A DNA stretch of 64,000 nt from positions 1,426,001 to 1,490,000 of the forward strand of contig NC_015321.1 in the NCBI RefSeq assembly GCF_000194605.1, in the 5' to 3' direction. The notes beneath the pieces are model-generated. The model was not told where the DNA came from and did no database searches. It saw nothing but the letters and a program-made list of their open reading frames with translations. The position numbers and the translations under genes are program-made. Source of the DNA: Fluviicola taffensis DSM 16823 (lineage in GTDB: Bacteria; Bacteroidota; Bacteroidia; Flavobacteriales_D; Crocinitomicaceae). This document shows positions 18,187 to 26,215 of this stretch, piece after piece. Position 1 is the first letter of the stretch. Each line of letters opens with the position of its first letter.

Positions 18187-18345
18187 ACCGCCAACAAGGG
18201 TTTTGCGCATAGGTGGGCTGATCCCGAAGGGTTGGAACAAGATGTCAAAATTTTAGCGATAGTTTTTCGATTTAACTTTAGTAATAATATCGGCTTTTGT
18301 GCTTCGATTTACCGCCCGAACACAAAGCCCAAAAACGTTGGTGGT
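18187..18345 (+). repeat. Palindromic inter-gene element K
   Basis: The left arm ACCGCCAACAAGGGTTTTGC (from 18187) is mirrored on the right by an arm at 18311-18345 containing CGTTGGTGGT. The outer 9 bp pair at 8 positions, and inner G/C blocks pair with bulges. The right end GTTGGTG (18337-18343) lies 65 bp before the next start. An internal stretch (18218-18242) closely matches repeat copy A, linking the two repeat zones of the accessory region. Confidence 0.65.
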
Positions 18346-18408
18346 AAATTTATACCCACCTTAATCTGGCAAAAAAACAATAACTAGTAATTAAAAAAGA
18401 ACAAATTT

Positions 18409-18819
18409 ATGGGAGCTTGGGGACACGGAATATTTGACGATGACACAGCATATGACTATGTTGATGAAATTGACAATTCAGACAATCCGAAAGAAATTTT
18501 TAAAAACGCTTTTGAAACTGCAATGAATGCTGAATATTTGGAATATGACGACTGTCACGCAGTAACAGTTTCAGCATCATATATTGACAGCATTCTTAAT
18601 GGAACAAAACCGAGAGTGGACGCAGAAGATGAGAATTTCTTCCAATTTGTAGAAAAAAATAAACATTTGGATGTAACAGACTTAAAGCCAAATGCTGTAA
18701 AAGCATTGAAAGTAGTTATCAGTGATAATTCGGAATTAAATGAACTTTGGACAGACAACGAAGAACTTTACCCAAAATGGAAAGGGGATATCGAAGAATT
18801 GATTGAGCGATTGAAATAA
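18409..18819 (+). CDS. DUF4259 domain-containing protein
   Basis: 136 residues. It begins M-G-A-W-G-H-G-I-F-D-D-D-T-A-x-D, the hallmark of DUF4259, followed by helices and an E-L-W x-D-N-E-E-L-Y-x-x-W end that is also typical. Small soluble acidic protein of unknown function, found in variable regions of many bacteria. It is the fourth single-gene unit of the array, and AAC of element L follows its stop by 11 bp. Confidence 0.85.
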   Translation: MGAWGHGIFDDDTAYDYVDEIDNSDNPKEIFKNAFETAMNAEYLEYDDCHAVTVSASYIDSILNGTKPRVDAEDENFFQFVEKNKHLDVTDLKPNAVKALKVVISDNSELNELWTDNEELYPKWKGDIEELIERLK

Positions 18820-18824
18820 AAACT

Positions 18825-18892
18825 ACCGCCAACATCAACTAAAAGCCACCCGCTGAACAAACCACAACGGAGAAGCCCTCACTTCAATCGTT
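18825..18892 (+). repeat. Inter-gene element L (shortened, end of array)
   Basis: The left arm ACCGCCAACATCAACTAAAA (from 18824) matches the start of element K, but only weak complement is seen before a GTT at 18889-18891. It is shorter than the others (about 65 bp), so it may be truncated or decayed. The next start codon lies 46 bp after the GTT. Confidence 0.45.
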
Positions 18893-18937
18893 AAAAAGCA
18901 CAATGGGTTTTAATTTTAAAAATCTAATTTTACAGGC

Positions 18938-19432
18938 ATGTTTGAACGAAAGTTATATATCGCCATACTTCTTGGTTTTTTTATTTTATCCGGAATAGGA
19001 ATGTGTTTTGGAAATCCCGAAGAAATTCCTTGGTCGGATTGGATTAGTGAAAAAGGAAGATGGGTTTTAATTCTCGGCAATTTATTATTTCTCTTCTTAG
19101 CCATCCGTCAATTGCGAATCTGGAACATATCCGTAGGAGAAAACGAAATTTACCTGAAACGTTTTTTAGGTTCAAAAAAGATTACCCTTCTAGAAAAAGA
19201 GTTGACTTCCTTTCATGTGGAATTACATAAAGATCCATGGTGGATGAAAGGCCCACGAACAACAATCCTCATAACCCTTCATACCACACAAGGAACAATC
19301 ACATTAAACTCATCAGATTATTCGCATTTTGACAGCACATTAGCGAAATTATTTTCTAAAAACCGACAAATGCACATGGAATGTCTTCGGAAAATCTCAA
19401 CGTTGAAATCCAAAAAAAATCCTCGGAATTAA
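18938..19432 (+). CDS. Hypothetical membrane protein with a PH-like domain
   Basis: 164 residues. Two membrane helices (about 5-24 and 40-60) surround a short loop, then a soluble beta-rich domain (about 68-150) with alternating strands and a final basic tail. The general layout resembles the 178-residue protein at 9621. Not recognised. It lies between element L and the promoter of the aldehyde dehydrogenase. Confidence 0.5.
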   Translation: MFERKLYIAILLGFFILSGIGMCFGNPEEIPWSDWISEKGRWVLILGNLLFLFLAIRQLRIWNISVGENEIYLKRFLGSKKITLLEKELTSFHVELHKDPWWMKGPRTTILITLHTTQGTITLNSSDYSHFDSTLAKLFSKNRQMHMECLRKISTLKSKKNPRN

Positions 19433-19537
19433 AAGCGACAAAGACTCATTTAATCATTCATTGAGGCAATCCAATCATCCTTAACATTTATTCGCTTGAT
19501 AATTCCTTGACACTCACTCCTAGTCACTAAAATTGTG

Positions 19538-19545
19538 TAATTTTG
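19538..19545 (+). promoter_or_regulatory. Putative -7 promoter element TAATTTTG
   Basis: TAATTTTG exactly fits the TAnnTTTG consensus of Bacteroidota primary-sigma promoters, 20 bp before the ATG at 19566. A clear -33 TTG at the usual spacing is not obvious. Confidence 0.5.
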
Positions 19546-19565
19546 CACAAACTAATCGAATAAGA

Positions 19566-21122
19566 ATGTCAGCAACAGCAACAGATCTTGGAATACAAGA
19601 AACATTAAAAACATTGGGAATCGAAGCGGTAAACCGTGGAGCTTCAACAGGAGGATATTGGTTTAACACACGTGGAGCGCAAATCGATTCAGTTTCGCCA
19701 GTAGATGGAAAAATAATTGCATCTGTTTCTTCCGCAACAGAAACAGAATACGAAGCAATCGTATTAAAAGCACAAGAAGCATATCACTATTGGAGAATGG
19801 TTCCTGCACCAAAGCGTGGAGAAGTTGTTCGCCAATTGGCAGAAAAAATCCGTGAGAAAAAACAAGCTCTTGGAGAATTGGTTTCTTATGAAATGGGGAA
19901 ATCATTGCAAGAAGGCTTGGGTGAAGTTCAAGAAATGATCGACATCTGTGACTTTGCAGTTGGACTTTCTCGGCAATTGTACGGTTTAACGATGCACTCT
20001 GAACGCGCTGGACATAGAATGTACGAACAATACCACCCATTAGGAATCGTAGGAATTATTTCTGCATTCAACTTCCCAGTTGCGGTTTGGAATTGGAACA
20101 CAGCTTTGGCTTGGGTATGTGGAGACGTTTGTATTTGGAAACCATCCGAAAAAACGCCTTTAACAGCAATCGCTTGCCAGAAATTGACACAAGAAGTTTT
20201 CGAAGCAAACGGAGTTCCTGAAGGAGTTTCTTGTTTGTTAATCGGAGATGCTGAAATCGGAAAATTAATGTCGAACGACACACGCATTCCATTGATTTCT
20301 GCAACAGGTTCTACTCGCATGGGTAAATTGGTTGGTGAAGCAGTTGGAAAACGTTTGGGTCGTCATTTATTGGAACTAGGTGGAAACAACGCCGTAATCA
20401 TTACAGAAAGCGCTGACTTGAAAATTGTAGTACCAGGTGCTGTATTTGGTGCAGTTGGAACAGCAGGTCAACGTTGTACTTCTACTCGTCGTTTGATTAT
20501 TCACGAATCTGTTTATGATAAAGTAAGAGATGCGGTCGTAAACGCTTACGGACAGTTGAAAATTGGGAATCCATTGGATCAAAACAATCACGTTGGACCA
20601 CTTATCGATAAAGATGCAGTAAAAGCTTATCAAAACGCGTTGATTCAAGTTGTTGAAGAAGGCGGTAAAATATTGGTTGAAGGAGGAGTTCTTTCTGGTG
20701 AAGGATATGAATCTGGATGTTATGTAAAACCAGCAATTGCAGAAGCTCAAAACACCTTTAAAATTGTTCAGCACGAAACATTTGCTCCTGTATTGTATTT
20801 GATGAAATACTCAGGTGGTGTAGAAAATGCAATCGCTGTTCAAAACGGAGTTCCACAAGGATTATCTTCAGCAATTATGACGAATAACTTGCGTGAAGCA
20901 GAAGCATTCTTGTCTCAAGCAGGTTCTGATTGTGGAATTGCAAATGTAAATATCGGTACATCAGGTGCTGAGATTGGTGGAGCTTTCGGTGGTGAAAAAG
21001 AAACTGGAGGTGGCCGTGAATCTGGTTCTGATGCATGGAAAGTATATATGCGTCGTCAGACCAACACGATCAACTACACAGATTCATTGCCATTGGCACA
21101 AGGAATCAAATTTGATTTGTAA
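19566..21122 (+). CDS. ALDH7-type aldehyde dehydrogenase (2-aminoadipate-6-semialdehyde dehydrogenase)
   Basis: 518 residues from the ATG just downstream of a good promoter. Complete NAD(P)-dependent aldehyde dehydrogenase: the cofactor-binding region contains S-A-F-N-F-P-V-A-V-W-N-W-N and W-K-P-S-E-K-T, the Glu general base lies in L-E-L-G-G-N-N-A, and the catalytic Cys-304 in G-Q-R-C-T-S-T-R-R. The F-N-F-P-V-x-V-W and G-G-N-N signatures are characteristic of the ALDH7/antiquitin (AmaB) group. This group oxidises 2-aminoadipate semialdehyde (piperideine-6-carboxylate) to 2-aminoadipate in lysine breakdown. A saccharopine dehydrogenase at 46.9 kb could supply the substrate. Single-gene transcript ending at the strong terminator that follows. 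Confidence 0.92.
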   Translation: MSATATDLGIQETLKTLGIEAVNRGASTGGYWFNTRGAQIDSVSPVDGKIIASVSSATETEYEAIVLKAQEAYHYWRMVPAPKRGEVVRQLAEKIREKKQALGELVSYEMGKSLQEGLGEVQEMIDICDFAVGLSRQLYGLTMHSERAGHRMYEQYHPLGIVGIISAFNFPVAVWNWNTALAWVCGDVCIWKPSEKTPLTAIACQKLTQEVFEANGVPEGVSCLLIGDAEIGKLMSNDTRIPLISATGSTRMGKLVGEAVGKRLGRHLLELGGNNAVIITESADLKIVVPGAVFGAVGTAGQRCTSTRRLIIHESVYDKVRDAVVNAYGQLKIGNPLDQNNHVGPLIDKDAVKAYQNALIQVVEEGGKILVEGGVLSGEGYESGCYVKPAIAEAQNTFKIVQHETFAPVLYLMKYSGGVENAIAVQNGVPQGLSSAIMTNNLREAEAFLSQAGSDCGIANVNIGTSGAEIGGAFGGEKETGGGRESGSDAWKVYMRRQTNTINYTDSLPLAQGIKFDL

Positions 21123-21137
21123 GAAATCTATAAAAAT

Positions 21138-21177
21138 AAACAAGAAGGGACGCCACGCATGGCGTCCCTTCTTGTTT
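21138..21177 (+). terminator. Strong intrinsic terminator after the aldehyde dehydrogenase gene
   Basis: Perfect 17-bp stem: AAACAAGAAGGGACGCC, 6-nt loop, GGCGTCCCTTCTTGTTT. Flanking A- and T-runs would let it work in both directions. Confidence 0.9.
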
Positions 21178-21241
21178 TATAACATTCAAATAACCTAATT
21201 TTCAGTTATTAACCCTAAATTCGTCCTTGTAAAGCCACAAT

Positions 21242-23497
21242 ATGAAAAACACATTCCTTTGCTTGATTATTCTCCTTTCCTTCAACATTCAAGCACAAAA
21301 TCACACAATCGATTCTTTACAGAATGTTCTCGAAAAAAACAAAGAAGATACAAGTAAAGTAAGCACTTTAGCCCAACTAAGTAAAGAATTTTTATTCACC
21401 GCCAATTATTCGAACGCTCTTGATTGTGCCAAAAACGGCTATAAATTATCTGTAAAATTAAAGTACGCAAAAGGACAAGCAATGAGCCTTTTAAACATTG
21501 GAAATGTAAACCTGTACCAAGGAGATTTTCCGAAAGCAATCACCTATTACGAACGCAGCTTAAAAATTAGTTCACGAATTGGAGACAAAGAATTGATGGC
21601 AAAAGCCCTAAATAACGTTGGAGCTATATACAATCATCAGGGAGATATCAGCAAAGCTCTGAAATATTATAACCGCAGTTTGAAAATCAACAAACAAATT
21701 GACGACAAATTGGGAATCGCACGATGCCTCATAAATCTGGGATCCATTTATACATTCCAAAGCAATATTCCAAAAGCACTTGAATGTTATCACCAAAGTT
21801 TAAGTATCCTGGAAAAAACAAATGAACAACAATTAATTGCAACCTGTCTTACCAATCTTGGAATTACCTATGACAATCAAGGCGATAAACAGAAAGCACT
21901 CGACTATTACAATCGCGGGATGAAAACCCTTGAAAAAGTAGGTGATAAAGTGGGAGTTGCCAGAACACTTAATAATATTGGTGTTTTGTATCATGGAAGC
22001 AAAGAGAGAAAAAAGGCACTTTACTACTATTTACGCAGTTTATCCCTAGAAGAAGAAATTGGAGATAAACAATTAATCGCAAATAGTTTGACCAATATTG
22101 GAAATATTTACACCGAACAAAACGATTATTCAAAAGCCTTAGATTACTATACAAAAGCGTTGAAACAGGACGAAGAAATTGGAGATAAAAAATTAATTGT
22201 CAATACTTTATACAGAATAGGAAACGTATATTACCTACTTGGAGATCTCACCAAAGCAACAGATTATGCAGAAAGAAGCATGGCCATTGCTGAGGAAATA
22301 GGTTATCCAGTCGACATTCAATTTGCAGCAGAACTACTCAGTAAGATTTACGAAAAACAAGGAAAAGGAATACAAGCTCTGGAAGCCTATCACCTCTATA
22401 TCAAAATGCGCGATAGTATTACGACTACCGAAAACCGACAGGCAGCTACCGAAATGAAATTCAAATACGAATACGAGAAAAAAGTTGCTGCAGATAGTGT
22501 TCAAGTTATAGAGGAGAAGAAAATCGTTGCATCGAAGTTTAAAGAAGAACAACGAATGCGCTACACCCTTTACGGAGGACTCGCTTTAGTTACACTTTTT
22601 GGTGGTTTCATGTTTAATCGATTCCGAGTTACAACCCGCCAAAAACAAATCATTGAAGTAAAAGAAAAAGAGACACAAGAACAAAATGAGCTTATTTCTC
22701 ATCAGAACAAAAAAGTCGAGCATCAAAACATCTTATTGGAAGAAAAGCAAAAAGAAATTTTGGACAGTATTAGTTATGCCAAACGGCTTCAAGATGCCAT
22801 TTTACCTCCCAAATCAGTCATTGACGAAGCTTTTTCTCAGAATTTCATTTTATACAAACCAAAAGACATCGTTGCGGGAGATTTTTACTGGTCAGAGACA
22901 GTGAATAATCGCTTTTACATTGCAGCAGCTGATAGTACGGGCCACGGTGTTCCAGGCGCGATGGTTTCTGTGGTTTGTTCCAACGCATTGAATCGTGCTG
23001 TAAAAGAATTTGGGTTGACAGAAACGGGACAAATTTTGGACAAAACGCGTGAATTGGTTGTTGAAACCTTCGCAAAAAACAACGACGAAGTAAAAGACGG
23101 AATGGATATTTCATTGCTTTGCATCAATAAGGAAAACGGTAAAATATCTTGGACAGGAGCCAATAATCCGCTGTGGTATATCCATTCAGGAGAACTCACT
23201 GAAATCAAACCAAACAAGCAACCCATTGGAAAAACTGAAAATCCAACTCCTTTTACAACACACCAACTAGATTTCATACCAAATACAACGTATTATTTGT
23301 TTACAGATGGAATGGCAGATCAGTTTGGTGGAGAAAAAGGAAAAAAATTGAAAAACAAACCTTTCCAAGAATTCTTACTTCAAATAGATTCATTGTCTTT
23401 GTCTAAACAAGCCGAACGAATTGACGAAAAGTTTGAAAACTGGAAAGCAGATCTAGAACAAGTAGATGACGTTTGTATCATTGGAATTCGGGTGTGA
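21242..23497 (+). CDS. TPR-sensor SpoIIE-family PP2C serine phosphatase
   Basis: 751 residues. A signal peptide (cleavage before Gln after I-Q-A) is followed by about nine periplasmic tetratricopeptide repeats (residues 40-400), one membrane helix (about 440-457), a coiled coil (about 465-515) and a C-terminal PP2C/SpoIIE domain (about 530-751). Metal-binding positions are visible in A-G-D-F-Y-W, D-S-T-G-H-G-V-P-G, D-G-M-A-D-Q-F-G-G and Q-V-D-D-V-C, so the phosphatase should be active. It likely dephosphorylates an anti-anti-sigma (STAS) protein in response to a periplasmic signal. No STAS or anti-sigma kinase gene is nearby. A paralogue of the catalytic domain is encoded at 27378. Confidence 0.93.
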   Translation: MKNTFLCLIILLSFNIQAQNHTIDSLQNVLEKNKEDTSKVSTLAQLSKEFLFTANYSNALDCAKNGYKLSVKLKYAKGQAMSLLNIGNVNLYQGDFPKAITYYERSLKISSRIGDKELMAKALNNVGAIYNHQGDISKALKYYNRSLKINKQIDDKLGIARCLINLGSIYTFQSNIPKALECYHQSLSILEKTNEQQLIATCLTNLGITYDNQGDKQKALDYYNRGMKTLEKVGDKVGVARTLNNIGVLYHGSKERKKALYYYLRSLSLEEEIGDKQLIANSLTNIGNIYTEQNDYSKALDYYTKALKQDEEIGDKKLIVNTLYRIGNVYYLLGDLTKATDYAERSMAIAEEIGYPVDIQFAAELLSKIYEKQGKGIQALEAYHLYIKMRDSITTTENRQAATEMKFKYEYEKKVAADSVQVIEEKKIVASKFKEEQRMRYTLYGGLALVTLFGGFMFNRFRVTTRQKQIIEVKEKETQEQNELISHQNKKVEHQNILLEEKQKEILDSISYAKRLQDAILPPKSVIDEAFSQNFILYKPKDIVAGDFYWSETVNNRFYIAAADSTGHGVPGAMVSVVCSNALNRAVKEFGLTETGQILDKTRELVVETFAKNNDEVKDGMDISLLCINKENGKISWTGANNPLWYIHSGELTEIKPNKQPIGKTENPTPFTTHQLDFIPNTTYYLFTDGMADQFGGEKGKKLKNKPFQEFLLQIDSLSLSKQAERIDEKFENWKADLEQVDDVCIIGIRV

Positions 23498-23511
23498 GTT
23501 GATTTTTAAAG

Positions 23512-24036
23512 ATGAAAGTAAATCTAAATCTATTAGTTGGCATCTTTTTAATCATACTCACTTGGTTGTTTGTAGGAGTTTACAGAGATGGTGAATTTTA
23601 CGAACCCAGCTTATTCATCAAATACAAACCTTCATTGAAAGTCTATTTCTATTCGCCATCTGGTATGTCGGATTTGACGATTGAAGACCTGCCCGAACTG
23701 GATAAATCAGAAGAGATAGCTTTTGAGGAATTTGTAGAAAACCAACATGAATTTAGCCAAAAAATATCTTTTCTAGCATCTCTTCTTATTCAGTTTACAT
23801 TAACCTTCCTGAGTTTTGGATTGATTAAATCCAAAAGAAAACATCCCAATTATTGGATTCAATTCCCTGCACATTTTCTAATATGTTTCATTTTCGGGTT
23901 TGTGATTACGATTCTTATGCTGCAATTTGACAAATTTCTGATCACCATATTATTCAGTATTCTGATTCTTGGATTTAACAGTTTGATGCGGGTTTTGGTA
24001 AGTGGCTTTCGAAAAATTCCGAAGTTGCGCGATTAA
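23512..24036 (+). CDS. Hypothetical four-helix membrane protein
   Basis: 174 residues, starting 14 bp after the phosphatase gene and so probably co-transcribed. One N-terminal helix (about 6-22) is followed by an extracytoplasmic segment of about 60 residues and three further helices (about 84-102, 114-136 and 140-160). The protein ends in a basic tail. No family is recognised. It could be a membrane partner of the phosphatase. Confidence 0.6.
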   Translation: MKVNLNLLVGIFLIILTWLFVGVYRDGEFYEPSLFIKYKPSLKVYFYSPSGMSDLTIEDLPELDKSEEIAFEEFVENQHEFSQKISFLASLLIQFTLTFLSFGLIKSKRKHPNYWIQFPAHFLICFIFGFVITILMLQFDKFLITILFSILILGFNSLMRVLVSGFRKIPKLRD

Positions 24037-24109
24037 TCGGGGTATATGTATGATTCCGTACCTAAACCATTTTTAAATACAAAACGTGAATATTTACCAC
24101 AAATGTTTT

Positions 24110-24135
24110 GAAGCGCCTACCGGTCGCTTCTTTTT
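24110..24135 (+). terminator. Intrinsic terminator
   Basis: GAAGCG / CGCTTC stem with a CCTACCGGT loop, followed by five T residues. It ends the phosphatase-membrane protein transcript 74 bp after the last stop. Confidence 0.65.
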
Positions 24136-24225
24136 CAATTGTTAATTAGGAGACTTAGCGAGACTGGTAAGCTCGCTTTAAATTTGTGCATTTGTGGTAA
24201 AAAAAGGAATGGGTGTGGATCGCAA

Positions 24226-24429
24226 TCAATCCACCTCGGAATCCACAATCTCTACAACTCTCCCCACCAATTTATCAACGGTCATGATTTTGATTCCATG
24301 CGGATGAGACGGAGCGCTTGTAAGCAATGACTTTACAATTCCTTCTGTCAATTCGCCAGAAGATTGATGCTTCTTTTGGATAAATAATACAATCATTCCT
24401 GGTTTGATATCTTTTCGCTCTGGTTTCAT
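24226..24429 (-). CDS. YwbE-family protein
   Basis: 67 residues. It shows the complete YwbE pattern: R-K-D-I-K-P-G-M-x-V near the start, K-K-x-Q-x-S-G-x-L-T-E-G-I-V-K-x-L-L-T, S-x-x-H-P-H-G-I-K-I, and V-G-R-V-V-E-I at the end. It is a small soluble beta protein, widely conserved in bacteria, of unknown biochemical function. It is the only minus-strand gene between 1 and 26 kb. Its upstream region overlaps that of the next plus-strand gene (divergent promoters). Confidence 0.93.
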   Translation of the reverse strand: MKPERKDIKPGMIVLFIQKKHQSSGELTEGIVKSLLTSAPSHPHGIKIMTVDKLVGRVVEIVDSEVD

Positions 24430-24526
24430 GGTTCAAAATTACAGAGAATTGAATCAATCTCAAACCAAAATCGATGAATGTGAAATCATCTGGAAACAAT
24501 CTGGATTCAAAATTATTATCTTGTCT

Positions 24527-24534
24527 TAATTTTG
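24527..24534 (+). promoter_or_regulatory. Putative -7 promoter element TAATTTTG abutting a start codon
   Basis: Exact TAnnTTTG match only 5 bp before the ATG at 24540. If used, the transcript would have no or almost no 5' leader. It also supports this ATG over the in-frame ATG at 24474. Confidence 0.45.
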
Positions 24535-24539
24535 CATAC

Positions 24540-25061
24540 ATGCCGAACAAATATACCCGTTTCCTTCCTTTTGAAAAATATAGAGTTGTTACAACACTTT
24601 CCGAGGAAGAAATCATTGAACGTTTGAAGATTATTACAAGAACAATAAGCAAAATTCAGTTTTCTACAAGAAAGGCGGCTATTCTGCGTTCAAATTATGA
24701 TTACAATGGGGAAATTTCAGGAAAAAATTTTGAGATCTGGCGCAATATTAATTACAGAAATTCATTCATTCCTATAATCACTGGAACTGTTGGCTCTAAA
24801 TTGGATAAAACAGAGATCCATGTTTCCATGAAATTATCATTGCTTGCAAAAATAGTTTTGATAATTGTGCTTTCAATAGCATGTGTCATTTTCTTAATTG
24901 GTTTTACATTTTACCCTTTTGGTTTCAAGGTATTTATTCCAGTTTTTGCAATCATATTGAGTTATTTAGTGATATTTTTGGCATTTAAGTTAGAAGCGAG
25001 GATAAGCAAAAAGGATTTGAACACGATTTTTAAAGCAGAAACCGAAACAAATACCTTGTGA
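24540..25061 (+). CDS. Hypothetical membrane protein
   Basis: 173 residues from the ATG next to the promoter. A soluble N-terminal domain (about 1-95) contains G-E-I-S-G-K-N-F-E-I-W-R-N-I-x-Y-R-N-S-F-I-P-I-I-T-G. It is followed by two membrane helices (about 103-150) and a short charged tail. The G-x-I-x-G-x-x-F-x-I-x-R pattern recurs in uncharacterised Bacteroidota membrane proteins. No function is known. Confidence 0.6.
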   Translation: MPNKYTRFLPFEKYRVVTTLSEEEIIERLKIITRTISKIQFSTRKAAILRSNYDYNGEISGKNFEIWRNINYRNSFIPIITGTVGSKLDKTEIHVSMKLSLLAKIVLIIVLSIACVIFLIGFTFYPFGFKVFIPVFAIILSYLVIFLAFKLEARISKKDLNTIFKAETETNTL

Positions 25062-25107
25062 GATACTTATTTTTGAATCAACAACCCCTCAAAATTGATT
25101 TATATTC

Positions 25108-26193
25108 ATGACTAAATTCAGTTCCGTTTTCATTTTTCTACTCATAGCTTTAAAACTAAGCGCCAATGATGGGGCATACTATTCCGGAGGAAGCACATTT
25201 TATCCACTGAAGGAAGGGAAGATATCTATGGATAAAGAAATCCTCTCCTTTAAAGTCATTAACAAGCAATGTTATGTCACTATTCATTTTGAATTCTTTA
25301 ATCCCGAAAATGTAAGTCGAAAAATACTCGTCGGATTTCAAGCACCACAAGCGGCTGGCGATGTAAAAGAGGAAGAAATAAAATTTCCGCAAATCTTTGA
25401 CTTTAAAGTCAGTCAGGATAGCAGGTTACTTCCCTTTCAGCTAAAAACAGCAGAATGTGAAGATTGTCCGTTGAAAGAGGAACAAACCATTTCATCGCAT
25501 CAAGCAGGCAGTGGAATTTTCGTCTATCTTTTCGAGATTGAGTTCAGACCTGGAATCACATCGATCGATCACAGTTATCGTTTTCGGTCAGGTTCATCTG
25601 TAATGACTGACCAACTATACCCTTACATTCTTAAAACAGGAGCAAAATGGGCTGGCGGAACAATCAAGGATTTGACGGTAAACATCGATATGGGCAACGA
25701 TTCGTATTTCTATGTAAGTGATATTTTTGGTAAAGAAGCTAATTGGTCAGTTCTTGGAATTGGTAAAACAACTTCCTCAGTTTACAACAATTATGAAGTA
25801 GATTGTAAGATGATACGAATATTAAGCGGACACCTTCAAATTCACTGTACTAATTGGAATCCGCAGCAAAACTTAGAATTCGGAATAATTAAGCCGCATT
25901 GTTATGAATTTGCAGTTTATCCAAAAACATTGAATCGTATTATGACTGCAGTGAATTCTCTAAATGTTGAGAATTTAGAGGACAAGATTCCTTACACGAA
26001 AGAAGAACTTAAATTCATCAGAAACACCTTCTTTGCTCAAAAGGGCTATGTTTTCTCCAATTCAGAATTATCGACATACTTTAGTAAGTTTGAGTGGTAC
26101 ATTCCCAATCCAAATTTGAAAATGAGCGAAATTCAATTTGATACAGATGTGAAACTTTTCATTGAAGAAATTCAAAAAAAGGAAAAACAGTAA
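25108..26193 (+). CDS. Exported protein with a C-terminal YARHG domain
   Basis: 361 residues with an N-terminal signal peptide ending near L-S-A-N. A large beta-rich extracytoplasmic region (about 20-280) resembles DUF4424-like proteins in its opening G-x-x-Y-x-x-G-S-T-F-Y-P-L-K. The end is a YARHG domain (about 285-355) with L-K-F-I-R-N-T-F-F-A-Q-K-G-Y-x-F, S-x-L-x-x-Y-F and W-Y. YARHG domains are extracellular and thought to bind peptidoglycan or another wall-associated ligand. It ends 22 bp before the stop of the convergent gene. Confidence 0.8.
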   Translation: MTKFSSVFIFLLIALKLSANDGAYYSGGSTFYPLKEGKISMDKEILSFKVINKQCYVTIHFEFFNPENVSRKILVGFQAPQAAGDVKEEEIKFPQIFDFKVSQDSRLLPFQLKTAECEDCPLKEEQTISSHQAGSGIFVYLFEIEFRPGITSIDHSYRFRSGSSVMTDQLYPYILKTGAKWAGGTIKDLTVNIDMGNDSYFYVSDIFGKEANWSVLGIGKTTSSVYNNYEVDCKMIRILSGHLQIHCTNWNPQQNLEFGIIKPHCYEFAVYPKTLNRIMTAVNSLNVENLEDKIPYTKEELKFIRNTFFAQKGYVFSNSELSTYFSKFEWYIPNPNLKMSEIQFDTDVKLFIEEIQKKEKQ

Positions 26194-26215
26194 GTCCCAT
26201 TGAATTAAAATTGAA

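Noticed and set aside
16022-18937. Calling the array an integron outright
   Set aside because: No integrase gene is in the window, and only one element end fully matches GTTRRRY; the layout is suggestive but not diagnostic, so it is reported as a finding with features typed as repeats.
8100-18937. Reading the small genes (ASCH, DMP19-like, MepB-like, DUF4259) as toxin-antitoxin or polymorphic-toxin immunity pairs
   Set aside because: They are single genes with no toxin-like partner or overlapping companion; family membership alone does not show this.
24474-24539. Upstream start for the membrane protein at 24540
   Set aside because: The longer form would begin upstream of the best promoter element and would overlap the divergent promoter region of the YwbE gene.
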